Origin: a virus
IMG/VR virus record: IMGVR_UViG_3300024518_002533
Span: 1 to 53,352 of that record
Length of the DNA stretch: 53,352 bases
Strand: one strand, 5' to 3'
This document shows positions 1-6,960 of the stretch, one piece after another. A program made the translations under genes and the position numbers. The first letter of the stretch is position 1, and every line of letters begins with the position of its first letter. The notes under the pieces are model-generated. The model saw only the letters and a program-made list of their open reading frames with translations. It searched no databases and was not told the origin of the DNA.

Positions 1-166
1 CCAGAGCCATAGCCATAGCCAGAGCCAGAGCCAGAGCCATCGCCAGAGCCATCGCCATAGCCATAGCCATAGCCAGAGCCAGAGCCAGAGCCAGAGCCAT
101 CGCCATCGCCAGAGCCAGAGCCAGAGCCATCGCCATAGCCAGAGCCATCGCCATCGCCATAGCCAT
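1..166 (-). repeat. Hexanucleotide tandem repeat, left end of window
   Basis: Uninterrupted tandem repeat of 6-bp units, on the plus strand CCAGAG, CCATAG and CCATCG in irregular order. Only two central bases vary (GA, TA or TC). The same repeat, in the same orientation, fills the right end of the window from 53165. On the minus strand the units read GGCTAT, GGCTCT and GGCGAT, which encode Gly-Tyr, Gly-Ser and Gly-Asp in the frame of the start codon at 179. The array runs off the window, so its true length is unknown. Confidence 0.97.
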
Positions 167-179
167 CAATTAGTTCCAT
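1..179 (-). CDS. Gly-Tyr/Ser/Asp dipeptide-repeat protein, N-terminal part
   Basis: The ATG at 179-177 is preceded by GAGGGG about ten bases upstream, a good ribosome binding site. It opens a frame starting MELID, followed by an unbroken run of Gly-X dipeptides with X = Tyr, Ser or Asp to the window edge (about 59 codons visible). The frame overlaps the last 14 bases of the preceding gene. The remaining C-terminal half is at 53162-53352. A third-base change at the far end (GGC to GGA) is silent only in this Gly-X frame, which supports it over the Ala-Met/Leu frame that starts at 166. Nothing is recognised beyond low-complexity glycine-rich sequence. It could be a virion adhesin, a matrix-like or a disordered protein. 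Function unknown. Confidence 0.6.
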   Translation of the reverse strand, partial: MELIDGYGDGDGSGYGDGSGSGSGDGDGSGSGSGSGYGYGYGDGSGDGSGSGSGYGYGS

Positions 180-492
180 GTGATTGTTTCCCCTCGATCG
201 ATTCTCGTGCAGCATCACTACAGCACGTAGTTGAGTACGCCTCTATGATCGTTTTTGTAGACACAGCTGGCGACAACTTCGAATCTTCGGATACTCCAGA
301 ATTCGCAACGCCTTCGTACCAGGCTTGTGTTTCGTCAAGCGGCTTGTGGTGCCAGATACGGCGCACACTTCGCAACTTAATACCGTCCTTTGTTGCCGCT
401 ACCACATACCCAGCGTTGATGCCTTCGTTTCTAGATCGCACTATCACGTATTCGTTTTTATTGGCGAATACGTTTTGTAGTTCTGTGTTCAT
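166..492 (-). CDS. DUF6948-type small phage protein
   Basis: 108 aa starting MNTELQNVF. The ATG at 492-490 is chosen over an upstream start because it follows AACAAGGAAACCAAA, a leader shared with many genes here. The core (VIVRSRNEGINAGYVV, then VRRIWHH, and a C-terminal IIEAYSTT segment) resembles DUF6948 phage proteins, which carry an R-x-x-x-AGV...G start and an aromatic RRIW motif; this is recalled, not searched. It is preceded by a tRNA-like element and overlaps the Gly-X repeat gene downstream. Function unknown in the family. Confidence 0.75.
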   Translation of the reverse strand: MNTELQNVFANKNEYVIVRSRNEGINAGYVVAATKDGIKLRSVRRIWHHKPLDETQAWYEGVANSGVSEDSKLSPAVSTKTIIEAYSTTCCSDAARESIEGKQSHGTN

Positions 493-530
493 TTTGGTTT
501 CCTTGTTCGTTTGAAAGTGAAAAGTTAAAA

Positions 531-776
531 GCACCCGGCTGGAGTCGAACCAGCAACTTCGTTACCACAGCAAGGATTCTCCCGATTTACCGGGCTGGAA
601 TGCAGAGTAGTGGGGTCTCCAGGACTCATTCGGAGTTTAATTGTCGGCGAGTAACCAAGCCACACGATCGTCCAGGTGTTGAGAACCCGCTGGTAATACA
701 GGGGACGGCAAAACATTTTTCCCAAACGAAACGCTGCTGGGCTACCGCAAGCGTTTACCAATTTCGCCACGGATGC
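531..776 (-). tRNA. Split or degenerate tRNA-like element
   Basis: The 5' end on the minus strand (776 downward) begins GCATCCG, then TG and a class II type D-arm, GCG...CGC with TTGGTAAA in the loop. At 560-531 there is a canonical T-arm (GCTGG, TTCGACT, CCAGC) followed by CGGGTGC. The two 7-base ends pair completely with one wobble, so they look like acceptor halves of one tRNA, but they are 246 nt apart instead of about 85. The roughly 160 nt between could be an intron or an insertion. No clear anticodon arm or group I core was found by eye, and CCA is not encoded. A shorter 73-nt fold from 603 pairs poorly. Confidence 0.45.
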
Positions 777-778
777 AA

Positions 779-1882
779 CTACTGTCCTACGTCGTCTTTT
801 GTTTCGAACAGATTACCTCCTTCGGCTGACTGTTTCGTTTCGAGCGCGTCGCGGAGCGGCACGGCTATTTCGCACAACTCTTTCTCTAGGTCTGGTTCCT
901 TGGCGATCGCCGCATTCAGGATTGAGTCGACTTCAGCTGGGTCGGTTGCATCGCTGACGAATTCCCGGAACTCTTGCAGGTGCGATACGACCGCTGGCGT
1001 CTGGTGGCTGACCGCGTCAACCTCCTCCGCTGCCTCGGTCGCGGCTGCCGCTGGTTCCGCTGGTTCCGCTGGTTCCGCTTCCTGCCTCTTGCGTTCCTTG
1101 CGGCTGCCGCTGGTGGTGGCGATTAACTTCTTGACGTCTCCAAACTGTACGCGGTTCGGGTCGTTTCCTAGTGCCTTATCTTCCGCTTCGATAAGCGTTT
1201 GAAGGTCGCGGTTAACTCCCGCGTCGATGGTCACCACTCGCCTAGCGTATCCGTTACGCCATAGCGTTTTGATTGCTTGCTCTTTGGGCCATTTGTTCCA
1301 GACCTTAGCGGTTTGCGCACAAGCCTTCGCTTTCTTGATGGTCTCGAGCGTCACGAAATGGAACTTCTGCGGCCGGCCGTCGCGGTAGGTGATGCGCAGA
1401 TATCCGCCCTTTAGGTTGCTTAGGTCTTGCTCTACTTCACGATCTACGAACGGGTCGAAGTCGTGCCCGAATGAACCGTCGCTGTGCCGCTTGTAGTTCT
1501 CACCAACGAACACCAACTCATGCTCGATATAGAACACGTTCGGGTGACGTTCCATCACGGCTTTTAGCCCTTGCCATTGCGGCATGACGTCCATTTCAAA
1601 GACGCCTGTTGGCTTGCCGTTGTCGCGAATCTCGCGAGGTATCAACGCGACGTGTCCGAGCGTCGGCAACAGGTTCAACGCCGCGCAAACGTGCGCCGCT
1701 TTGAACTTACTGATGTCCGTGCATCCCTCTAGCTCTGGTTTCATGCAAGCGATTGCAAACTGAGACACAAATTCTTCTTCGTCAATCCATCCGCTGAGCG
1801 CTTTCGATACTCGGTTTTGAATCGTCGGATTATCCAACCAACCTGAAAACTTATTCTGCTTTGCTACTACTGCCGTACTCAT
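779..1882 (-). CDS. recT: RecT-family single-strand annealing protein
   Basis: 367 aa starting MSTAVVAKQNKF, with GAAAGG upstream of the ATG at 1882. Residues about 10-260 show the RecT pattern: an N-terminal helical segment, AALNLLPTLGHVALIPR, EMDVMPQWQGLKAVM, then YRDGRPQKFHFV and WPKEQAIKTLWRNGYARRVV. RecT proteins anneal complementary single strands during phage recombination and replication. The C-terminal tail (about 280-367) is acidic and contains an AEPAEPAEP repeat encoded by three copies of the 9-mer GGTTCCGCT (plus strand); it is probably a flexible linker. It sits downstream of a RecE-like nuclease gene, the usual pairing. Confidence 0.9.
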   Translation of the reverse strand: MSTAVVAKQNKFSGWLDNPTIQNRVSKALSGWIDEEEFVSQFAIACMKPELEGCTDISKFKAAHVCAALNLLPTLGHVALIPREIRDNGKPTGVFEMDVMPQWQGLKAVMERHPNVFYIEHELVFVGENYKRHSDGSFGHDFDPFVDREVEQDLSNLKGGYLRITYRDGRPQKFHFVTLETIKKAKACAQTAKVWNKWPKEQAIKTLWRNGYARRVVTIDAGVNRDLQTLIEAEDKALGNDPNRVQFGDVKKLIATTSGSRKERKRQEAEPAEPAEPAAAATEAAEEVDAVSHQTPAVVSHLQEFREFVSDATDPAEVDSILNAAIAKEPDLEKELCEIAVPLRDALETKQSAEGGNLFETKDDVGQ

Positions 1883-1973
1883 CTTTTTACCTTTCTGTTG
1901 TTCCAAAAACACTGGCTGCGGTTGCCTCCGCAACCAGCGCGTAGCCCGTCAACAAGACGAGCCGACCTAACGT

Positions 1974-2213
1974 TCACGTTCCATCGCCGATTCGAATGGA
2001 CTCGCCTATCCCAAGACGTTCTGCTAATTCCATCTGCTCAGGCGTGATACTTCCACTTCCGAGAAGCTCAACGACACGATTAACTAATGCTGGCGGGTCG
2101 TGATTATGCTCAATTGGTGCCTGCGATACAGTTCCGCATCGTGGACACCAGAACCACGGTTCGATTCCGCCGTTTAAGTTTTGCATTGTGTGGTCGCATG
2201 TTGGACAAGCCAT
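1974..2213 (-). CDS. Small zinc-ribbon protein
   Basis: 79 aa starting MACPTCDHTM. The ATG at 2213-2211 lies 7 bases after GAGG and 2 bases after the stop of the RecE-like gene, so the two are coupled. Residues 3-6 (CPTC) and about 23-26 (CPRC) form a zinc ribbon. The rest is a short helical tail (MELAERLGIGESI). It lies between the recE-like and recT genes, suggesting an accessory role in recombination or replication; this is inference from position only. Confidence 0.75.
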   Translation of the reverse strand: MACPTCDHTMQNLNGGIEPWFWCPRCGTVSQAPIEHNHDPPALVNRVVELLGSGSITPEQMELAERLGIGESIRIGDGT

Positions 2214-2215
2214 TT

Positions 2216-3256
2216 TCAAACCTCGTACTGACGGTCACGGTTGATGTATGCCGGCATGGATAGTGTAACCATTTCGGCGTCCTCTTCGTCACCCCACTCG
2301 AAGTTTTTTATCTGCTGCAACACCTCGTCGAGCCGATCGTCGCCCCACTGCATCCAAGTTTCTGGAACGTCATAGGGTCGAATGCGATACGAGCCAGTGT
2401 TTTCGATGGCACAAACCGCCGTTGTGTAGTGTCCGCTTCCCTCGCGATTCGCTCGAAATCCTCGACGATAAACCGCTAACTGTAGGGCGTAGTCTCCGTT
2501 GTGCATCTCGTCGCTAAACCGCTTCGGTTTTACATACCGCGTCGTTTTCCAGTCGACGATTCGGTGGTCTTCGTTGTCGATACAATCCAGCTTGCAACGC
2601 ATCGGCAAGCTTGTTTTTTCGTCCACCCAATCGAAGTAAACCTCTTTCTCCTCCGACTTCAGCCACGCGTTAGCCTCGCTGTTTTTTAGTAGCTGGTTGT
2701 AGACGTGCGCGTACGTGTTGAATTCTTCACTGGTGAACGCAATTTTGTCGCCATGTTGCGACTTCCAATCGACGTAATTTGAGATTTTGTCGCGCGTTCC
2801 AGCTGGAACTATTTTTCCTACCTGCTGTTTCTTCCACACTTGGTACGCCTTGCGACCTCGGCGCCCTTCGAACGTGCCGTCATCGTTGTAGGCCGACAGC
2901 AATTCGGGCGGTGCGTTTTTCGGCGTAGGTTCCTCCACCCAGCTTGCGGACTCGGCTATTTTGTCGTCGCTGAATGTTTCGAAGTCTTCGCCTACCTCAA
3001 CGGTGATATGCTGAGGACCGCCAAGCTCGAGCATGAAATGTACGTAGCTTCCGAATATTATTGCTGGCGTAGGTTTTTCCGCTTCCCAGTCTTTTGCCAC
3101 GAACCGGTGATACCACTTAGTTCTATCGTCAATGAAAACCTTAATTTGCGATGCAGAAAAAGACTCGAGCGCGTGATAGCGTTTGTTGTCTTCGATTGCG
3201 TCCATTAGTCGAGTCTGTCTGATAGTGCCAGTAAAATTTATATCGGTATTCAGCAT
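2216..3256 (-). CDS. RecE-like PD-(D/E)XK exonuclease
   Basis: 346 aa. Residues about 217-240 carry the nuclease core MRCKLDCIDN...RIVDWKTT, matching the D...D-x-K pattern of the PD-(D/E)XK fold in exodeoxyribonuclease VIII-like phage proteins. An upstream segment, FGSYVHFMLELGG, matches the conserved G-x-x-x-H helix of that group. Known role: 5'-3' resection of double-stranded ends to give single strands for RecT. It is followed by the zinc-ribbon gene and recT. The upstream space (3257-3362) holds a terminator-like hairpin, suggesting this gene has its own promoter, which was not identified. Confidence 0.85.
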   Translation of the reverse strand: MLNTDINFTGTIRQTRLMDAIEDNKRYHALESFSASQIKVFIDDRTKWYHRFVAKDWEAEKPTPAIIFGSYVHFMLELGGPQHITVEVGEDFETFSDDKIAESASWVEEPTPKNAPPELLSAYNDDGTFEGRRGRKAYQVWKKQQVGKIVPAGTRDKISNYVDWKSQHGDKIAFTSEEFNTYAHVYNQLLKNSEANAWLKSEEKEVYFDWVDEKTSLPMRCKLDCIDNEDHRIVDWKTTRYVKPKRFSDEMHNGDYALQLAVYRRGFRANREGSGHYTTAVCAIENTGSYRIRPYDVPETWMQWGDDRLDEVLQQIKNFEWGDEEDAEMVTLSMPAYINRDRQYEV

Positions 3257-3289
3257 TTTTTTATCCTCGGATTGAATTAAATCGTTTTT

Positions 3290-3330
3290 GAAAAACTGCC
3301 TTGCCCCGGTCGTCCATCTCCGGGGCTCCT
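3290..3330 (-). terminator. Hairpin terminator-like structure upstream of recE-like gene
   Basis: A perfect 7-bp stem GCCCCGG/CCGGGGC (3303-3309 with 3320-3326, 10-nt loop) may be extended by TGCC/GGCA across an internal loop. On the minus strand it is followed after a few bases by GTTTTT. It would end transcripts from the small gene at 3363-3503. The spacing to the T run is longer than in a classic terminator, so this is tentative. Confidence 0.4.
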
Positions 3331-3362
3331 TGGCAACACAACCGTACGGGTGTCCGTCCCGC

Positions 3363-3503
3363 CTAGTCGTACCAAATATCGGCGTATTCCTCAGATAGAC
3401 GGTCTTCGCGGTCTTCGTCCGTCTCGTGCTCGAAGTCGCCGTCGATCAGCTCGTCTAGTTCGTCGTCGGTTTGTTGTGGCAGAACGCCAAGAATGCTTTC
3501 CAT
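3363..3503 (-). CDS. Small acidic protein, 46 aa
   Basis: Starts MESILGVLPQQ at 3503 with ACGAGG seven bases upstream. The body is strongly acidic (DDELDELIDGDFE, then ETDEDREDRLSEEY). Not recognised. Small acidic phage proteins of this kind sometimes act as DNA mimics or inhibitors, but nothing here shows that. It stands alone between two intergenic gaps. Confidence 0.6.
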   Translation of the reverse strand: MESILGVLPQQTDDELDELIDGDFEHETDEDREDRLSEEYADIWYD

Positions 3504-3606
3504 GTTTTTGCCTCGTTGCAAAGAGTGTGAGAATTGTTCAGCTACGAGTATCCTAGTCACCGTATCGGTTCCCGTCAACAGGTATCGTGAAAATAAACTC
3601 CCGCTT

Positions 3607-3641
3607 GTCTCGGCAGGGAAAGGTAATCCACCTGCCGAGAC
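3607..3641. repeat. 11-bp perfect inverted repeat in 3504-3711 intergenic space
   Basis: GTCTCGGCAGG at 3607-3617 is repeated inverted as CCTGCCGAGAC at 3631-3641 with a 13-nt loop. No T run follows closely on either strand, so it fits an operator or RNA structure better than a terminator. The 208-bp gap holds no convincing gene. Confidence 0.55.
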
Positions 3642-3711
3642 TCAAACGGCGATTCTCACGGCACCGTGCGGGGTTAACCTGTTGAGGTGTTTCTTCGATC
3701 TGCGCCGCACT

Positions 3712-3996
3712 CTAACCCACCGATTTGGTTACCGCAAGCCAGACGACGGCGCTTCGTCCGCTGCGAGTCTTCCGCCGTAATCCTGAATCGAGAATCAACC
3801 CGGACTGTCGCAGCTCGCGAATGAACGCCAGCACCCGCGCTCGCAGCGAGCCGGCGACCGGCTCGATTGATTCCGCCGCTGATTCGCTGGTATCGCTACC
3901 GGCGACGTACGGAGCTGTCCGGCTGGCTGCCGCCTGCTTGTCCGCTAGGTCTCGAGCGTGCTCCGCTGTGTCGAATTTGTCGAAGAGGTCGCTCAT
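3712..3996 (-). CDS. Winged-helix-like protein with shortened HTH
   Basis: 94 aa starting MSDLFDKFDTAEHARD at 3996, overlapping the stop of the previous gene by ATGA. The C-terminal half (VAGSLRARVLAFIREL, then RQSGLILDSGLRRKTRSGRSAVVWL) matches the first helix and the wing of a small winged-helix family found in phages and planctomycetes. The usual 20-25 residues between them, which hold the recognition helix, appear to be missing. It may be a degenerate or repurposed DNA-binding protein; confidence in function is low. Confidence 0.65.
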   Translation of the reverse strand: MSDLFDKFDTAEHARDLADKQAAASRTAPYVAGSDTSESAAESIEPVAGSLRARVLAFIRELRQSGLILDSGLRRKTRSGRSAVVWLAVTKSVG

Positions 3997-4406
3997 GGCT
4001 TCACCTTCGGCGCAACCATCGAACCGGGTGGCAGCGGTATTTCTGCGCCGGGCAGGTCGCCGTACGGCCAATCATCGCCGTCGCGTTCCCACTGCTGGCG
4101 GATAGCCTCAATTTCCGATCTGGTCTGCGGACGCCAAAGGTGAAGGGAGAATTCATGGAAGTTTCGATAGTCCGACTCGGGCGGGTGCAATTGCATCACC
4201 GCTTCATGTGGTTCGAAGCACCAATTCTTGACCTGGCACATCTCACCCCACGTCGGGCATCGCGTTTTGAATGAAACCGAAACGTGGTCCCAACCGCCCC
4301 CGTCTGAGGTTCGAACGGTCATCCCCTTTCGGATAAAATGGCGGTTGTGTTCGTCAATCGCCTCGGTGCAGTAGCTGTTCAGCGCTTCGTCAAATTTTGC
4401 TCTCAT
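3993..4406 (-). CDS. DUF7694-type phage protein
   Basis: 137 aa starting MRAKFDEALNSYC at 4406, with AGAAAG upstream. The motif RCPTWGEMCQVKNWCF, then HPPESDYRNFHEFSLHLWRP, matches a conserved phage family (recalled as DUF7694) of unknown function. Its stop overlaps the start of the winged-helix-like gene. The intergenic space upstream (4407-4524) contains a direct repeat and a palindrome, so this gene may begin a regulated unit. Confidence 0.75.
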   Translation of the reverse strand: MRAKFDEALNSYCTEAIDEHNRHFIRKGMTVRTSDGGGWDHVSVSFKTRCPTWGEMCQVKNWCFEPHEAVMQLHPPESDYRNFHEFSLHLWRPQTRSEIEAIRQQWERDGDDWPYGDLPGAEIPLPPGSMVAPKVKP

Positions 4407-4437
4407 GTTCGGCTTTCTGTTGGAATTGATACAAATG

Positions 4438-4477
4438 GTCCGACATTGGTCCGACATTGGTGGAAACGGTTTCCACC
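4438..4477. promoter_or_regulatory. Candidate operator: direct repeat plus palindrome
   Basis: Two tandem copies of TCCGACATTGG run directly into a hyphenated palindrome, GGTGGAAAC-G-GTTTCCACC (4459-4477). It lies in the 118-bp gap upstream of the minus-strand gene starting at 4406. The layout suggests a protein-binding site. No clear -35/-10 pair was identified. Confidence 0.45.
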
Positions 4478-4524
4478 ACCTCACGCAATCGCCTTGCCGA
4501 CCAGCTCGTCGCCTGGCTTGCGTT

Positions 4525-5124
4525 CTAATCCTCTGGCGACTCGGAAGTCGGGTTGGGCGGTGCGCTCGCTAGAACGCCTCTGGGGGCTCGAAACCCTAAT
4601 CTTCGGGTCTTGCCGCGAAAGTCGCCAGCAATCCAGACTTCGGCCGGAAGGCGTGTTGAAAGCCCGCACAAAGGCCCGCAGTCGGTACTGAGCACGCCCC
4701 GCCGCACAAATCCGGTGTAGATGCGGTCAAACTCCTTTCTTATCCACTTTTCCTGCGATTCCCCCTCCGCGAACCTGTCGCACATAGCCACCCAGCCGCC
4801 CATCGCTCGAATCGTTGCGGTTAGTGCTTTGTCGACGAATTGAACATGGACGTATGGGCCAGTTCTGATGCACTGGCATAGCTCCATCCAGGCCTGGTCA
4901 CATCGCGCCGAACCCTCGATTCTTCCCGCAAATTCGCGTATTTCTACGATAGTTGGCATGAATTTGAGCGATTTCATAGCCTCAGTGACGCCCCTTTCTA
5001 GTTCCCGCAGCTCTAAGTCTCGTAAACCCATCCAGAACCCGCCGAAATTGCTGATTTTCCGCCCGAAACAGTCAGCCAGCCCGCTAATGATCGTGACGAA
5101 TTGCTCTTTGTCGGTGTCTTTCAT
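4525..5124 (-). CDS. DUF6475-like replication-region protein
   Basis: 199 aa starting MKDTDKEQFVTIISGLADCFG at 5124, coupled to the previous gene by an ATGA overlap. The N-terminal pattern (helical start, FWMGLRDLELRELERGV, then F-M-P-T-I-VEIREFAG) resembles DUF6475-type proteins that accompany phage replication genes; some proteins of this layout act as helicase loaders. The C-terminal tail is basic and low complexity. Family match recalled, not searched. Confidence 0.6.
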   Translation of the reverse strand: MKDTDKEQFVTIISGLADCFGRKISNFGGFWMGLRDLELRELERGVTEAMKSLKFMPTIVEIREFAGRIEGSARCDQAWMELCQCIRTGPYVHVQFVDKALTATIRAMGGWVAMCDRFAEGESQEKWIRKEFDRIYTGFVRRGVLSTDCGPLCGLSTRLPAEVWIAGDFRGKTRRLGFRAPRGVLASAPPNPTSESPED

Positions 5125-6062
5125 CGTCCATCTCCGTCTAGGAATCGCTGGGCGGCTTCGAAGTTGCGCGCGGTCGTGTCGTGTACAACCACCCGCTGCC
5201 ATGAATCGGGGTTGTCGTCATACCGGCCGTTATCGAGCCAGCGGTAGACTTTCATCGGCGACCGGTCGAGGGGGTTTGCGTCCGTCGAAATGCACCAAAG
5301 ACGAAGTTTTTCGGTGATAAACCCCTCAGCCTGACCAGTTTTCGAAAATTTTTCTGTTAGCGCTGGATCTCCTAGCGCCTGACTCCACGCCTTGAACGTG
5401 CGCGCCTTGTCTGTGGCATGGACCCCTATGATGTTCCACATGCGCAGGAACTCGGGCGTATATGCCGCTCGCTTGCGCTTCGGCTTGGGCGCTGCGCTGG
5501 CTGTCGCCTCGCTGGCTGGTGGTGGTGGTGGTTTAGCGGAGTGCTCGGACGGAGCATCGCTGGCTAGCGCCTCGCTCGCTCCACTTACTTCGTAAGTTGT
5601 TCCTGTCTCTGTTCCTGTGGGCGCAAAGTGTCCCGCACTTGTCCCGGAATTGTCCGGGACATTGTCCGGGACATCCTGTTTTTCCGCTGTTTTTGATACC
5701 CTTTGGCTCTTTTTGCGCTCACGTTCGTACTGCTTGCGCTGTTCTGCGCCTCCGAACCATCGCTCCCAGTTCGGTATTTCGAGGCTAGGTCTGCCGTGGT
5801 CGTCCTTCCATTCTTTTAGCCAGCCGTGCTTTTCCATTAGCTGCGGGAAGTCGTGTAGATGGGTCGAGCCCTCCAGCGCTTCTATCGAAACTCCGTGCGC
5901 TATCCCAGATTCGGTATGTGAAGCAAACCACCCCCAAACTGAATGTAGGTATCCGACGATCACCTCGGGACGCTGTTTGATTTCTGCCGCCATCATGGCG
6001 ACTGTGGGGTCTGTTGCGAGGTCAATTCGCATCACGATAAAGAACTTGCCGGTCCTGCTCAT
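5121..6062 (-). CDS. Phage replisome organiser-like protein
   Basis: 313 aa starting MSRTGKFFIVMRIDL at 6062. Residues 1-110 have the look of the N-terminal winged-helix domain of phage replication initiators (DPTVAMMAAEIKQRPEVIVGYLHSVW, LHDFPQLMEKHGWL, then W at the end of the wing). Residues 125-215 are charged and low complexity, including VPDNVPDN encoded by repeats of TCCGGGACA. The C-terminal 100 residues are helical. It is followed by the DUF6475-like gene. Likely binds the origin and recruits host helicase; the origin was not located. Confidence 0.6.
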   Translation of the reverse strand: MSRTGKFFIVMRIDLATDPTVAMMAAEIKQRPEVIVGYLHSVWGWFASHTESGIAHGVSIEALEGSTHLHDFPQLMEKHGWLKEWKDDHGRPSLEIPNWERWFGGAEQRKQYERERKKSQRVSKTAEKQDVPDNVPDNSGTSAGHFAPTGTETGTTYEVSGASEALASDAPSEHSAKPPPPPASEATASAAPKPKRKRAAYTPEFLRMWNIIGVHATDKARTFKAWSQALGDPALTEKFSKTGQAEGFITEKLRLWCISTDANPLDRSPMKVYRWLDNGRYDDNPDSWQRVVVHDTTARNFEAAQRFLDGDGR

Positions 6063-6077
6063 TTCCAGATAACTCCA

Positions 6078-6136
6078 CGAAAAACGCCCGCAATCTCTAG
6101 CAGGCATCACTATGCTCGAGACGGGGCGTTTTTTCG
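6078..6136 (-). terminator. Terminator after the glycan operon
   Basis: CGAAAAACGCCC at 6078-6089 pairs with GGGCGTTTTTTCG at 6124-6136 around a 34-nt loop. The stem is flanked by A and T runs, so it can terminate in either direction. It lies between the stop of the glycosyltransferase gene (6214) and the start of the replication gene (6062) and likely separates the late and replication units. Confidence 0.6.
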
Positions 6137-6213
6137 TATTTGGATTGTGGCGAGCTAGGGTGACGCCGACTCGCGAATGGTCATTGTGGTCGGCGTTCCT
6201 GTCACCGTCAAGG

Positions 6214-6960
6214 TTATTCCAGCAGCTTCCAATACCGATCGCCTACCAAAATCCCCTCAGCGCCTTGCATGCTCAGCCAGTCGATCCGCTTGCCCTGGCG
6301 GTAGAGGTCGATGCAATGCTCCGCCGTCAGATTTGACGTAATCCCGTTGCCGTCCGGGTTGTGCTTATGCTGCACCTTATTGACGTCTTGGGTGATAAGA
6401 CACCCGATGCCCGTTGATGCGATTGTGCGGGTCCTGCGGTCCTTGTGGATCTGCCCAACGATTTGCGCCTCGATGTCATTGGGAACCTCGAACAGATGGG
6501 AAAGACTGAACGCACGGCGGATGTCATCGACACGATGAATGCTAGATGAAATGTCAAACGGGTAGTCTCTGTGGATCTCACCCGCCGAGCCGGCTTTCCA
6601 GCACGCCCGACCGTCCGCTGTTCGTCCACTTCGAAGCGTGACCATGTCAACGGCTGGGTTATCAAGAGCCGCTTCACATTTTTGTGGAATCCATGGATTC
6701 GTCCACACGGAATCGTCAACGCTAAATTGCACGGTCTTATGAGTTGTTGACGTAAGCCTAGTGCGGATCGTATTGTCGAATCCTGTTGGCCGCTGTTCCC
6801 ACTTGACCCATTGAAACAAGTTTCTGAGGTCATAGTATTCTGGCGTCATAGTATGCACCGAAACGACTACCTCAGATAGCCCGCGCTGGTTGTGCATCAG
6901 GCTTTCAAGATGTGCCGTTAGCTGTAGCGGTCGGTCTTTCGTGAATATGATATTTAGCAT
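6214..6960 (-). CDS. Glycosyltransferase, GT-A/family 2-like
   Basis: 248 aa starting MLNIIFTKDRPLQLTAHLESL, a typical nucleotide-sugar binding start of GT-A enzymes. VQFSVDDSVWTN at about 80-90 supplies the D-D metal site. The start overlaps the stop of the upstream gene (TAATG), so it is translationally coupled as the last gene of a four-gene glycan operon. It probably transfers a sugar in the cytoplasm; donor and acceptor are unknown. Its terminator is at 6078-6136. Confidence 0.7.
   Translation of the reverse strand: MLNIIFTKDRPLQLTAHLESLMHNQRGLSEVVVSVHTMTPEYYDLRNLFQWVKWEQRPTGFDNTIRTRLTSTTHKTVQFSVDDSVWTNPWIPQKCEAALDNPAVDMVTLRSGRTADGRACWKAGSAGEIHRDYPFDISSSIHRVDDIRRAFSLSHLFEVPNDIEAQIVGQIHKDRRTRTIASTGIGCLITQDVNKVQHKHNPDGNGITSNLTAEHCIDLYRQGKRIDWLSMQGAEGILVGDRYWKLLE

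Noticed and set aside
1-166. CRISPR array
   Set aside because: The 6-bp tandem units have no spacers and no cas genes are present.
1-166. Ala-Met/Ala-Leu repeat protein (start at 166)
   Set aside because: It starts without a ribosome binding site, and the only codon variant (GGC to GGA in the Gly frame) is silent in the Gly-X frame but not in this one.
531-776. tmRNA or group I intron
   Set aside because: No tmRNA-style tag ORF ending ALAA, and no clear group I P7/P3 core was found by eye. Left as an unexplained insertion.
600-1202. Plus-strand ORF of 200 aa
   Set aside because: It is the shadow of the recT gene and the tRNA-like element.
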